Positions 42,030 to 50,382 of a stretch of DNA of 64,000 nucleotides are shown one piece after another. Position 1 is the stretch's first letter; the number at the start of each line of letters is the position of its first letter. Source of the stretch: Rhodococcus sp. KRD197 (lineage in GTDB: Bacteria > Actinomycetota > Actinomycetes > Mycobacteriales > Mycobacteriaceae); contig NZ_JABFAO010000004.1 in NCBI RefSeq assembly GCF_017168235.1, forward strand, positions 339,595 to 403,594, given 5' to 3'. A model generated the notes under the pieces. That model was not told where the DNA came from and made no database searches. It saw only the letters and a list, made by a program, of their open reading frames with translations. A program made the position numbers and the translations under genes.

Positions 42030-42851
42030 ATGCTCTCCGATGTGATGGATCTGCTGGCTTGCCCGCACTGCGGCGCCGATCTGGACACCGAGGACGGCGC
42101 CGTGCTGTGCGACCGGGGCCATACCTTCGACGTGGCGAGGCAGGGTTACGTCAGCTTGTTGCCGGGCAGCGCGGGAAAGATCACCGGGGATTCTGCTGAG
42201 ATGCTGGCCGCGCGGGTTCGTTTCCTCGACGGGCACCATTTCGATCCGATTGTCGACGCGGTGGTTGCGGCAGTGGGGAAGTGCGGGAGCATTCTCGAGG
42301 TCGGCGCCGGAACCGGTCACTATCTCGCCGCTGTCCTCGAGCACACCGGTGGGCGCGGGATCGGCGTCGACGTGTCCAAGGCTGCGGCCAGACGGATCGC
42401 CCGCGCGCATCCACGGGTCGGTGCGGTCGTCGCCGATGTCTGGCACGGGCTGCCGGTGCGGTCGGGTGTGCTGGACACAGTCACGTGTGTGTTCTCCCCA
42501 CGCAATGCGGCCGAGCTGCACCGCGTTCTCGCGCCCCGCGGCACACTCGTCGTCGTGACTCCCACCGAACGTCACCAACGGGAGCTGATCGGCCCGCTCG
42601 GACTCATCGGCGTCGACGAGGACAAGGCTCGGCGGCTCGGCGATACGCTGTCCGGCCGATTCGAATCGGTTACCAAGAGCGTGCTCGAGTTTCCGATGTT
42701 GCTCACGCACGCCGACGCCCGGAACCTCGTCGAGATGGGGCCGTCGGCGCGGCACACCACCGACGCCGCGAGAGACACCGCCATCGGAGATCTGCCGGAC
42801 CGCGTCGAGGTCACCGCGTCGGTGACAGTCGGGATCTACCGCGCGGTGTGA
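42030..42851 (+). CDS. RlmA/TlrB-like 23S rRNA (guanine-N1)-methyltransferase
   Basis: 273 aa. N-terminal zinc ribbon MDLLACPHCGADL...AVLCDRGHTFDVARQGYVSLL, characteristic of RlmA(I) and RlmA(II)/TlrB. SAM site ILEVGAGTGHYLAAVLE near residue 90, then CVFSPRNAAELHRVLAPRGTLVVVTPT. These enzymes methylate G745 or G748 of 23S rRNA; TlrB-type methylation gives tylosin-type macrolide tolerance. Which base is modified cannot be told. It lies between Rv1211- and glgM-equivalent genes and is convergent with glgM, overlapping 16 nt. Confidence 0.83.
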   Translation: MLSDVMDLLACPHCGADLDTEDGAVLCDRGHTFDVARQGYVSLLPGSAGKITGDSAEMLAARVRFLDGHHFDPIVDAVVAAVGKCGSILEVGAGTGHYLAAVLEHTGGRGIGVDVSKAAARRIARAHPRVGAVVADVWHGLPVRSGVLDTVTCVFSPRNAAELHRVLAPRGTLVVVTPTERHQRELIGPLGLIGVDEDKARRLGDTLSGRFESVTKSVLEFPMLLTHADARNLVEMGPSARHTTDAARDTAIGDLPDRVEVTASVTVGIYRAV

Positions 42852-44023
42852 CCGCGGGCGGCGAGCGCAGCCCGGTAGACCTCCATGGTCTGGTGTGCGA
42901 TGGCCGTCCACGAGAATTCGGCGACGGCCCGCGCCCTGCCGGCCGTGCCCATCGCGCTCGCGGTGTCCGGGTCGAGGGCGACCTCGTTGACCGTGTCCGC
43001 GAGGGCACGTTCGAAAACCTGTGGCTCGTACGAGTTGTAGTGCACGAGCCGGCCCGTCACACCGTCGACGACCACCTCGGGAATTCCGCCGACATCGGAT
43101 GCGACCACGGCGGTGTCGGTGGCCATGGCCTCGAGGTTGACGATCCCGAGCGGTTCGTACACCGACGGGCATACGAACACTCGTGCTGCCGACAGAATCT
43201 CGCGAACCTTTTCGGTAGGCAGCATGTCTCGAACCCAGAACACACCGGAACGTTGCCGAGCCAGTTCGGCGACCGCGCGCTCCGTTTCCGCAGCGATCTC
43301 CGGTGTGTCCGGCGCGCCCGCGCAGAGGACCAGCTGAATCGACGGATCGAAGTGATGGGCCGCCGCGATCAGGTGGCCCACGCCCTTCTGCCTGGTGATG
43401 CGTCCGACGAACGCGACCATCGGTCTGCTCGGATCGACGCCGATCTCTGCCAGCGCGGAATCCGACGGATCGGCCGCAGGGCCGGGGTGCCATTTCGCGG
43501 TGTCGATTCCGTTGCGCACCACGTGAACTCGACTTGGATCGAGGCGCGGATATGCGTCCAGGACATCCTTCGCCATGCCTTCGCTCACTGCGATGACGGC
43601 GTCTGCGTATTCGACGGCGTTTTTCTCCGACCATGACGAGATGCGGTATCCGCCGCCCAGTTGCTCGGCTTTCCACGGCCGCCGGGGCTCGAGCGAGTGC
43701 GCCGTGAGAATGTGCGGGACGCCGTACAGCTCGGCCGCGAGATGCCCGGCAAGGCCGGTGTACCAAGTGTGCGAGTGCACGACATCGGCCCCGGCTGCAG
43801 CAGCAGCCATCCGCAACTCCGCGGAGAGCGTCGTCAACGCGGGGTTCGCGCCCGCCAAGGCTGGATCCGGGTCATGGACCTGCGCCGTATCCCTGGGAGC
43901 GCCCATGCAATGGATGTCCACCTCGCACAGCGCATTCAATTGGGCTGCAAGTTCAGTGACGTGCACACCCGCCCCGCCGTAGACCTCAGGCGGATATTCC
44001 CTCGTCATCATTGCCACGCGCAC
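42836..44023 (-). CDS. glgM: Alpha-maltose-1-phosphate synthase GlgM (GT4)
   Basis: 395 aa. MMTREYPPEVYGGAGVHVTELA, VHSHTWYTGLAGHLAAELYGVPHILTAHSLEPRRPWKAEQLGGGYRISSW, VGRITRQKGVGHLI, and the GT4 E-x7-E in CPSVYEPLGIVNLEAMA. Formerly annotated glycogen synthase GlgA in mycobacteria (Rv1212c), where it makes maltose 1-phosphate from ADP-glucose for the GlgE pathway. Start GTG 44023 with TAGGTT 7 nt upstream. Divergent from glgC, its substrate supplier. Confidence 0.92.
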   Translation of the reverse strand: MRVAMMTREYPPEVYGGAGVHVTELAAQLNALCEVDIHCMGAPRDTAQVHDPDPALAGANPALTTLSAELRMAAAAAGADVVHSHTWYTGLAGHLAAELYGVPHILTAHSLEPRRPWKAEQLGGGYRISSWSEKNAVEYADAVIAVSEGMAKDVLDAYPRLDPSRVHVVRNGIDTAKWHPGPAADPSDSALAEIGVDPSRPMVAFVGRITRQKGVGHLIAAAHHFDPSIQLVLCAGAPDTPEIAAETERAVAELARQRSGVFWVRDMLPTEKVREILSAARVFVCPSVYEPLGIVNLEAMATDTAVVASDVGGIPEVVVDGVTGRLVHYNSYEPQVFERALADTVNEVALDPDTASAMGTAGRARAVAEFSWTAIAHQTMEVYRAALAARGHTAR

Positions 44024-44030
44024 AGCTGTC

Positions 44031-44099
44031 AACCTACATTCCTTCGCCGAAGCGCGTGTACTGCTAGCAAGGTTCATCCGGTGCGGATAGGTTGGGCAC
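44031..44099. promoter_or_regulatory. Divergent leaderless promoters of glgM and glgC
   Basis: For glgM, minus-strand TAGGTT (44036-44031) then 7 nt and GTG 44023. For glgC, plus-strand TAGGTT (44088-44093) then 6 nt and GTG 44100. The same hexamer on both sides of a 76-bp gap suggests matched expression of the two enzymes. Confidence 0.55.
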
Positions 44100-45314
44100 G
44101 TGAGGACACAACCGCACGTACTCGGAATCGTGCTTGCCGGGGGTGAAGGTAAACGCCTTTATCCTATGACCGCGGACCGAGCCAAGCCGGCCGTCCCGTT
44201 CGGCGGCGCCTACCGACTCATCGACTTCGTTCTGAGCAACCTCGTCAACGCCGGCTATCTCCGGATCTGCGTGCTGACCCAGTACAAATCGCATTCGTTG
44301 GACCGACACATCTCGCAGACCTGGCGCCTGTCCGGTTTCGCGGGGGAGTACATCACTCCGGTGCCGGCTCAACAGCGACTCGGTCCGCGCTGGTACACGG
44401 GAAGCGCCGACGCAATCTTCCAGTCACTCAACCTCGTCTACGACGAAGACCCCGAGTACATCGTGGTCTTCGGAGCCGACCACGTGTATCGGATGGATCC
44501 GGAGCAGATGGTGCAGCAGCACATCGATTCCGGCGCCGGTGTCACCGTGGCAGGTATCCGGGTGCCGCGGAGCGAGGCATTCGCGTTCGGCTGCATCGAC
44601 AGCGACGCGAACGGCAAGATCACCCAGTTTCTGGAGAAGCCCGCACAGCCGCCGGGCACCCCGGACGACCCCAACGTCACCTTCGCGTCGATGGGCAACT
44701 ACGTGTTCACGACGAAGGTTCTGCTCGACGCCATCAAGGCAGATGCAGAGAACTCGGACTCCGATCACGACATGGGCGGCGACATCATTCCCGCGCTCGT
44801 CGAGGCGGGTGTCGCGTCGGTGTACGACTTCAACGACAATGTGGTGCCCGGTGCCACCGAACGCGATCGCGGTTACTGGCGTGACGTGGGCACCATCGAC
44901 GCGTTCTACGACGCGCACATGGATCTCGTATCGGTGCACCCGATCTTCAACCTCTACAACCGTCGGTGGCCGATCCGTGGTGCGGCCGAGAATCTACCGC
45001 CCGCGAAGTTCGTTCAGGGCGGACTCGCCCAGGAATCGGTCGTCGGTGCCGGGTGCATTCTGTCGGGCGCGACGGTGCGCAATTCGGTGCTTTCGTCGAA
45101 TGTGATCATCGACAGCGGCGCCACCGTCGAGGGCAGTGTCCTGATGCCGGGCGTCAAGATCGGTAAGGGTGCCGTCGTGCGACGGGCGATCCTCGACAAG
45201 AACGTCGTCGTCGGTGACGGCGAGATCGTCGGCGTCGATCTCGAGCGCGACAAGGAACGATTCAACGTCTCTGCCGGAGGCGTTGTGTCCGTGGGTAAGG
45301 GCGTCTGGATCTGA
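44100..45314 (+). CDS. glgC: Glucose-1-phosphate adenylyltransferase GlgC
   Basis: 404 aa. Nucleotidyltransferase start [92 protein letters not shown], and a C-terminal left-handed beta-helix ([34 protein letters not shown]). It makes ADP-glucose for GlgM. Start GTG 44100. Convergent with the O-methyltransferase, 5 bp between stops. Confidence 0.96.
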   Translation: MRTQPHVLGIVLAGGEGKRLYPMTADRAKPAVPFGGAYRLIDFVLSNLVNAGYLRICVLTQYKSHSLDRHISQTWRLSGFAGEYITPVPAQQRLGPRWYTGSADAIFQSLNLVYDEDPEYIVVFGADHVYRMDPEQMVQQHIDSGAGVTVAGIRVPRSEAFAFGCIDSDANGKITQFLEKPAQPPGTPDDPNVTFASMGNYVFTTKVLLDAIKADAENSDSDHDMGGDIIPALVEAGVASVYDFNDNVVPGATERDRGYWRDVGTIDAFYDAHMDLVSVHPIFNLYNRRWPIRGAAENLPPAKFVQGGLAQESVVGAGCILSGATVRNSVLSSNVIIDSGATVEGSVLMPGVKIGKGAVVRRAILDKNVVVGDGEIVGVDLERDKERFNVSAGGVVSVGKGVWI

Positions 45315-45319
45315 CCGCG

Positions 45320-45952
45320 CTACGTTCGCGAGCCGCAGATCAGGCCGTCTCCGAGTGGAAGCAGAACCGTCGTGAGGCGCTCGTCCTCGGCGATCGCGCG
45401 GGCGGCCGCACGCACGGCCACGGTGGTGGCGTCGCGCTGAGCAGCATCGGGTACACGGCCACCGAGTAGGGCGTTGTGCAGCACGAGAACCCCGCCGGGC
45501 CGGAGGAGTCGGACGCTCTCCTGGACGAAATGCACGTGGTCGACAGGGCTCGCATCGATGAACACCAGGTCGTAGGTATCGTCGGCGAGCCGGGGGAGTA
45601 CGTCGAGCGCCCAGCCGTTGATCAACCGCGTCCGGGACGGCGGTACGCCGCCGGCTCGGAAAGCTTCCTTCGCGGCGCGTTGGTGCTCCGGTTCGGTATC
45701 GATGGTGGTCAGCACGCCGTCATCACGCATGCCGTCGAGTAGCCACAGGCCACTGATTCCGGCGCCGGTACCGATTTCGACGACGGTTTTCGCACCCAGC
45801 ATCTGGGTGAAGATGCTCAGAATCGCCCCGACGGATGGTGGCACGGGCGCTGCTCCGAGATCCTCCGCGCGTTCTCGGGCCGAAACGAGCACCTCGTCCT
45901 CCTGGACGGAGTCTTCGGCGTAGGAGAGCAGTTTCTCGGCGTTTGTCGGCAC
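45320..45952 (-). CDS. SAM-dependent O-methyltransferase, Rv1220c-like
   Basis: 210 aa, class I methyltransferase of the COMT-like family 3. [19 protein letters not shown] (SAM loop), [58 protein letters not shown] with the metal/substrate D-A-S. Catechol-type O-methylation is usual, substrate unknown. It is the gene upstream of sigE in M. tuberculosis (Rv1220c). Start GTG 45952; TAACCT ends 6 nt upstream. Confidence 0.88.
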   Translation of the reverse strand: MPTNAEKLLSYAEDSVQEDEVLVSARERAEDLGAAPVPPSVGAILSIFTQMLGAKTVVEIGTGAGISGLWLLDGMRDDGVLTTIDTEPEHQRAAKEAFRAGGVPPSRTRLINGWALDVLPRLADDTYDLVFIDASPVDHVHFVQESVRLLRPGGVLVLHNALLGGRVPDAAQRDATTVAVRAAARAIAEDERLTTVLLPLGDGLICGSRT

Positions 45953-45964
45953 GGAACGAGGTTA
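45953..45964 (-). promoter_or_regulatory. Putative leaderless -10 for the O-methyltransferase gene
   Basis: Minus-strand TAACCT (45964-45959), 6 nt, then GTG 45952. Confidence 0.5.
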
Positions 45965-45982
45965 TCGCGGCCCTCTTGCACA

Positions 45983-46000
45983 TTCTCAGCAGCACCTCAG
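45983..46000 (+). promoter_or_regulatory. Candidate MprA box upstream of sigE
   Basis: TTCTCAG at 45983-45989 and CCTCAG at 45995-46000 form CTCAG direct repeats 11 bp apart, the layout of mycobacterial MprA boxes. MprA controls sigE in M. tuberculosis, so location and motif agree. Confidence 0.4.
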
Positions 46001-46072
46001 GTTATTCATACTTCCGCCACACGCGGGTGCGAGAGGCTTCAGGGGATCGCTTGATCGACGAGCAACACGACG

Positions 46073-46099
46073 GGAACATCTCGGGCGGTGCCTGGTGTT
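46073..46099 (+). promoter_or_regulatory. Candidate SigE/ECF-type autoregulatory promoter
   Basis: GGAAC (46073-46077) and GTT (46097-46099) are separated by 19 nt, matching the -35 GGAAC and -10 GTT of ECF promoters recognised by SigE itself. It is about 57 bp upstream of the proposed N-terminal coding start. Confidence 0.45.
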
Positions 46100-46155
46100 G
46101 AACAGGACAGCTTCGAGCGGCACCAGTCCGTGTTCCTGAGCAGGAGGATCCGACC

Positions 46156-46329
46156 ATCTACAAGTTCAACGCCGATCGTGCTGCGAATACGGGTCTCCCC
46201 GTTGTCGCGGGTCACGACGCCGTTCTCACACCTACATCGGCCCCGGCAGGAGAGGCCCCGGCAGGAGAGGCCCCGGTAGAAGATCTGAGCGGCACCGCGG
46301 TATTCGACGCCACGGGCGAGGAGTCGTCC
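46156..46329 (+). other. In-frame N-terminal extension of sigE lacking a standard start codon
   Basis: The frame upstream of ATG 46330 is open back to the TGA at 46099-46101. It encodes, just before MPSWDELV, the segment [16 protein letters not shown], which matches the conserved N-terminal region of mycobacterial SigE. No ATG, GTG or TTG occurs in it. A strong ribosome-binding site AGGAGG (46142-46147) lies 8 nt before ATC at 46156, a permitted but rare initiator. A 15-nt tandem triplicate (46239-46283), coding APAGE-type repeats in frame, is inside it. Confidence 0.5.
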
Positions 46330-46854
46330 ATGCCGTCCTGGGATGAACTCGTCCGCGAACACGGCGACCGCGTCTACCGCCTCGCGTACCGGCTTTCCGG
46401 CAACGCTCAGGACGCCGAAGACCTCACGCAGGACACATTCATCCGTGTCTTCCGGTCGCTGTCGAATTACCAGCCAGGGACGTTCGAAGGCTGGCTGCAT
46501 CGCATCACGACCAATCTCTTTCTCGACATGGTGCGCCGCCGCAATCGCATCCGCATGGAAGCGCTTCCCGAGGACTACGATCGCGTCCCGTCCGAGACGC
46601 CCGATCCCGAGCAGATCTACCACGACGCCCGACTCGACCCCGATCTTCAGTCCGCCCTCGACTCGCTGGCGCCGGAGTTTCGCGCCGCGATCGTGCTCTG
46701 TGACATAGAAGGTCTGTCGTACGAGGAAATCGGTGCAACACTGGGAGTCAAGCTCGGAACGGTGCGTAGTCGCATTCACCGGGGCCGCGCGGCGCTACGC
46801 GAGTACCTTCGAGCAAGCGGGAAGGTCGATTCGGGTTACGCACGTGCACAGTAG
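46330..46854 (+). CDS. sigE: ECF RNA polymerase sigma factor SigE
   Basis: 174 aa from the first standard start; probably longer at the N-terminus (see 46156-46329). Sigma region 2: [71 protein letters not shown]. Region 4: [53 protein letters not shown]. The sequence matches mycobacterial SigE (Rv1221) and the following order rseA-htrA-tatB is identical. It directs the envelope and surface stress response and is held by RseA. Confidence 0.94.
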   Translation: MPSWDELVREHGDRVYRLAYRLSGNAQDAEDLTQDTFIRVFRSLSNYQPGTFEGWLHRITTNLFLDMVRRRNRIRMEALPEDYDRVPSETPDPEQIYHDARLDPDLQSALDSLAPEFRAAIVLCDIEGLSYEEIGATLGVKLGTVRSRIHRGRAALREYLRASGKVDSGYARAQ

Positions 46855-46870
46855 CTACCAGGAGGGTTGG

Positions 46871-47206
46871 ATGACGCAGGCGCCTGAGCCACGGCGATTC
46901 AACTCGACGGAGCATCTCGCGAGCGAAGCCGTCGCCGCCTTCGCCGACGGCGAACTGCGGATGGCTGCCTACCTGCGCGCCGCTCGGCACATCGCCGAGT
47001 GCCCGGAATGCGCCGCTGAGGTGGACGCCCAGCAGCAGGCGCGTAATGCGCTCAAAGAGTCCGGCGAGGTGTCGATGCCGCACTCGCTTCTCGGACTCCT
47101 CAGTCAGATTCCCCTGTGCGAACCCGCTGAGTCGAAGCACGACGTCGAACGCCGACGCCGCGTGATCATGACCTCTGTCGTCAGCCTTCGCAGACGCCGC
47201 CGCTGA
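46871..47206 (+). CDS. rseA: Zinc-type anti-sigma factor RseA
   Basis: 111 aa. The anti-sigma zinc motif H-x3-C-x2-C is RHIAECPECAAEVD, preceded by HLASEAVAAFADGELRMAAYLRAA. No membrane helix, so soluble as in mycobacterial RseA (Rv1222). It binds SigE and releases it on redox or phosphorylation-triggered degradation. ATG 46871 has AGGAGG 5-6 nt upstream, 16 bp after sigE. The tail is very arginine-rich (SLRRRRR). Confidence 0.92.
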   Translation: MTQAPEPRRFNSTEHLASEAVAAFADGELRMAAYLRAARHIAECPECAAEVDAQQQARNALKESGEVSMPHSLLGLLSQIPLCEPAESKHDVERRRRVIMTSVVSLRRRRR

Positions 47207-47232
47207 GCGGAGTCTGTGTAACGTAAGTCGCT

Positions 47233-48720
47233 GTGACCGACGTGAGCGAGGGGTACCGGGAACGCGTGAGTACAACCACAGATCCAGACGCACCGCGGCT
47301 TCCGCCGCGGCCCGTCTTCCGTCCGGCCGTCGATCCGGCCTCGGCAGCGGCATTCGGACGCCCGAGCGACGTCGAAGGGTCCTTCACTCCGGTCGGTGCG
47401 CGTCGGACGCCATCGCCGAACATCACCTCCCGCGCACCCGATCCAGTCCTCGCCGAGGCCTTCGGTCGCCCTGCCGACGCCGTCGAGTCACTTCAGCGTG
47501 ACCCGGACGCTCCGACCGGTCCACCTCCACCCGAACCGGAGCCCGAGGACCCATGGCGCGATCCACATTCGCCTGTGCATCTGGGCGCGGCTGCCGCCGA
47601 AACTCCCGAACCGGAGCCGACGCCGGAGGGCCCGAAGCTCGGGGTGCGCGAAGTCCTGTTCGGCGAGCGCGTTGCGCCGAAAGCGCTGATCGTGCTCGGC
47701 GCGGTGGCTTTGGCGATCGGATTGGTCGGCGGACTCATCGGGCGCGAGACGGCCGAGGTAACCGGAGCTCTGACCAGCCAAAAAGTCAACCTCACGCAGT
47801 CGAGCGGCGGGGATCTGCCGCTGGGGCAGGTGGCTCGGGTGGCTGACGCCGTGCTGCCGTCCGTGGTGTCCATCCAGGTCACGCTCGGCGACAACGCCGG
47901 CACCGGCTCCGGCGTCGTCATCGACGGTGAGGGCTACATCGTCACCAACAATCACGTCATCTCGATGGCAGCGGACTCCGATCGCGCCACTCTTCAGGTG
48001 ACTTTCTCCGACGGCACCAAGGTGCCGGCCGAGATCGTCGGACGCGATATCAAGACCGACCTCGCCGTGCTCAAGACCGACGTCGGAAACCTCACCGTCG
48101 CCCAACTCGGAAGCTCCGCCGACGTGCAAGTCGGTGAGGATGTCGTCGCCGTCGGATCACCGCTCGGCCTGAACAAGACGGTCACCCGAGGCATCGTCAG
48201 CGCGCTCGATCGGCCGGTCCGATTGTCGGGCGAGGGCACCGATACCGACGCGGTCATCGATGCCGTCCAGACCGATGCCGCAATCAACCCTGGTAACTCC
48301 GGTGGCCCCCTCATCGATGCCGAGGGCCGTGTGATCGGCATCAACTCGGCCATCCGCAGCGAGAGCGGCGGATCCGTCGGACTCGGCTTCGCCATCCCGA
48401 TCGACGACGTCACCGAGGTCGCGCAGTCCCTGATAGAGACCGGTCAGATGAGTCACCCGGACATCGGCGTCAATGCTCGCTCGGTCATCAATGACGCCAC
48501 CTCGGGCGCCGAAGTCGCCAATGTGCGATCCGGTGGACCGGCTCAGCAGGCCGGCATCGTCGAAGGTGACGTCATCACCAGGGTGGGGGATCGGACGGTC
48601 GGTGACGCCGACGAACTCGTCGTCGCGGTCCAGTCGAGCGAGATCGGTGAGGAAACGCCCGTGCAGCTGATACGTGCCGGACGACTCGTCGACCTCACCG
48701 TCACACCGGTCTCGGATTGA
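47233..48720 (+). CDS. htrA: Membrane serine protease HtrA/DegP
   Basis: 495 aa. A Pro-rich cytoplasmic N-terminus of 150 residues, one helix (residues about 152-172, LIVLGAVALAIGLVGGLIG), trypsin-like protease with His241 (TNNHVI), Asp276 (KTDLAVL) and Ser356 (NPGNSGGPL), and a C-terminal PDZ domain (NVRSGGPAQQAGIVEGDVITRVGDRTV). It degrades or refolds envelope proteins. Start GTG 47233; TAACGT lies 8 nt upstream, suggesting an extra leaderless promoter in addition to read-through from sigE. GTG 47266 is an alternative start. Confidence 0.93.
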   Translation: MTDVSEGYRERVSTTTDPDAPRLPPRPVFRPAVDPASAAAFGRPSDVEGSFTPVGARRTPSPNITSRAPDPVLAEAFGRPADAVESLQRDPDAPTGPPPPEPEPEDPWRDPHSPVHLGAAAAETPEPEPTPEGPKLGVREVLFGERVAPKALIVLGAVALAIGLVGGLIGRETAEVTGALTSQKVNLTQSSGGDLPLGQVARVADAVLPSVVSIQVTLGDNAGTGSGVVIDGEGYIVTNNHVISMAADSDRATLQVTFSDGTKVPAEIVGRDIKTDLAVLKTDVGNLTVAQLGSSADVQVGEDVVAVGSPLGLNKTVTRGIVSALDRPVRLSGEGTDTDAVIDAVQTDAAINPGNSGGPLIDAEGRVIGINSAIRSESGGSVGLGFAIPIDDVTEVAQSLIETGQMSHPDIGVNARSVINDATSGAEVANVRSGGPAQQAGIVEGDVITRVGDRTVGDADELVVAVQSSEIGEETPVQLIRAGRLVDLTVTPVSD

Positions 48721-48760
48721 ACAGTGAGCGAACGCATGGCAAGTTCCCGGCTTTCCGACG

Positions 48761-48772
48761 TAGGCTGAGGTC
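48761..48772 (+). promoter_or_regulatory. Putative leaderless -10 for tatB
   Basis: TAGGCT (48761-48766), 6 nt, then GTG 48773. Confidence 0.5.
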
Positions 48773-49195
48773 GTGTTCGGCAACATCGGCTGGGGAGAGC
48801 TCGTCATTCTCCTGATAGCAGCACTCGTCATCCTCGGGCCTGACCGGCTTCCCGGCGCCATCTCCTGGGTCACCCAGTCGATCCGTCAGGTCAAGGAGTA
48901 CGCCAACGGCGCCAGTCAGCAGCTCAAGGACGAGCTCGGGACCGACTTCGAGGACTTTCGGAAGCCGCTCTCCGATCTCAATCAGCTGCGCGGGATGACT
49001 CCGCGCGCGGTCATCACCAAACATCTCCTCGACGGCGACGACTCCATCTTCACCGGCAACTTCGACTCGAAGCCGACCGGCAACGGGTCGAACACGCCCA
49101 CCAAGTCTCAGGGCGCCAAGCCCTCGCTGGACAAGTCACCCTCGCAGAAGCTCTCGGCCGGGCAGGCCCCGCCGATCGACTCGGACGCGACCTAA
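48773..49195 (+). CDS. tatB: Sec-independent translocase subunit TatB
   Basis: 140 aa. MFGNIGWGELVILLIAALVILGPDRLPGA is the TatA/B transmembrane helix and hinge (G-P-x-x-L-P); the following amphipathic helix (AISWVTQSIRQVKEYANGASQQLKDEL) and long hydrophilic tail fit TatB, and its place after htrA equals Rv1224. It receives twin-arginine precursors from TatC; the DUF1906 protein in this window is one likely client. Confidence 0.92.
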   Translation: MFGNIGWGELVILLIAALVILGPDRLPGAISWVTQSIRQVKEYANGASQQLKDELGTDFEDFRKPLSDLNQLRGMTPRAVITKHLLDGDDSIFTGNFDSKPTGNGSNTPTKSQGAKPSLDKSPSQKLSAGQAPPIDSDAT

Positions 49196-49219
49196 CCCGG
49201 CTTCGAGGCGCGACTGACG

Positions 49220-50353
49220 CTACCTGCGAGTCGTATCGATGCTCAGCGACATGCCGACGAGGCCACGTTCGCGTACCGCGAGCTTCTGGGCCACGGCTTC
49301 GAGCGCCTGGGCGGCCGGGGTTTCCGGCCTCGAGAGGACGATAGGGGTGCCGTCGTCGCCACCTTCGCGAACTGCGGTGTCGAGGGGAATCTGACCCAGT
49401 AGCGGAACCTTGGCGCCCACCGCGGTGGTGAGGCGATCCGAGACGTCCTGACCGCCGCCGGACCCGAAGATGTCCATGCGAGTGCCGTCGGGGAGTTCGA
49501 GCCAGGACATGTTTTCCACGACGCCGGCGATGCGCTGGCGTGTTTGCAGCGCGATGGCACCGGCGCGTTCGGCCACCTCGGCGGCTGCTTGCTGCGGCGT
49601 GGTGACGACGAGAATCTCGGCTCCCGGGATGAGCTGTGCGACCGAGATCGCGATGTCGCCGGTGCCGGGTGGGAGGTCCAGCAGCAGCACGTCGAGGTCG
49701 CCCCAGAAGACGTCCGCGAGGAACTGTTGGAGCGCGCGGTGCAGCATCGGTCCGCGCCAGACGACGGGGGTGTTGCCGGAGGTGAACTGCGCGATGGAGA
49801 TGAACTTCACACCGTGCGCCTGCGGCGGCATGATCATCTTCTCGACCTGTGTGGGCTTTGCGTCGTTGCCGAGCATCCGCGGAACGGAGTGTCCGTAGAT
49901 GTCGGCGTCGAGCACGCCCACCGACAGTCCGCGCTTGGCGAGGGATACAGCGAGGTTGACCGTTACGGACGATTTTCCGACACCGCCCTTGCCCGACGCG
50001 ACCGCGTATACGCGGGTCAGCGATCCCGGCTGCGCGAAGGGGATGATCGGTTCTGCCGAGTCGCCGCGCAGCGACTTGCGGAGTTCGGTGCGCTGTTCGT
50101 CGTTCATGACGTCGAGTTCGACATCGATGGTGCCGACGCCAGGGACGTCGGCGACCGCTTGGGTGACGCGATCGCTGATCTCTGCCTTCATCGGGCAGCC
50201 GGCGGTGGTGAGGTAGATGCCGACGCCGACAGCGCCGCCGTCGCCGATCGTGATGCTCTTGACCATGCCGAGATCGGTGATCGGTTTACGGATTTCCGGA
50301 TCGATGACCTTGTTGAGTGCGCTTCGAACGTCGGATTCCGTCAGTACTGCCAT
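49220..50353 (-). CDS. mrp: Mrp/ApbC family Fe-S cluster carrier ATPase
   Basis: 377 aa. N-terminal MIP18/DUF59 domain (VRSALNKVIDPEIRKPITDLGMV), then the deviant Walker A SGKGGVGKSSVTVNLA, switch LDADIYGHSVPRML, and the scaffold LLDLPPGTGD. The C-x-x-C normally near the C-terminus of bacterial Mrp is not obvious, as in many actinobacterial members. It transfers Fe-S clusters. Start ATG 50353 with TAGCAT 6 nt upstream. Equivalent to Rv1229c. Confidence 0.93.
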   Translation of the reverse strand: MAVLTESDVRSALNKVIDPEIRKPITDLGMVKSITIGDGGAVGVGIYLTTAGCPMKAEISDRVTQAVADVPGVGTIDVELDVMNDEQRTELRKSLRGDSAEPIIPFAQPGSLTRVYAVASGKGGVGKSSVTVNLAVSLAKRGLSVGVLDADIYGHSVPRMLGNDAKPTQVEKMIMPPQAHGVKFISIAQFTSGNTPVVWRGPMLHRALQQFLADVFWGDLDVLLLDLPPGTGDIAISVAQLIPGAEILVVTTPQQAAAEVAERAGAIALQTRQRIAGVVENMSWLELPDGTRMDIFGSGGGQDVSDRLTTAVGAKVPLLGQIPLDTAVREGGDDGTPIVLSRPETPAAQALEAVAQKLAVRERGLVGMSLSIDTTRR

Positions 50354-50365
50354 GTGTCCATGCTA
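50354..50365 (-). promoter_or_regulatory. Putative leaderless -10 for mrp
   Basis: Minus-strand TAGCAT (50365-50360), 6 nt, then ATG 50353. Confidence 0.5.
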
Positions 50366-50382
50366 GATGCAGGCCGAAACGG

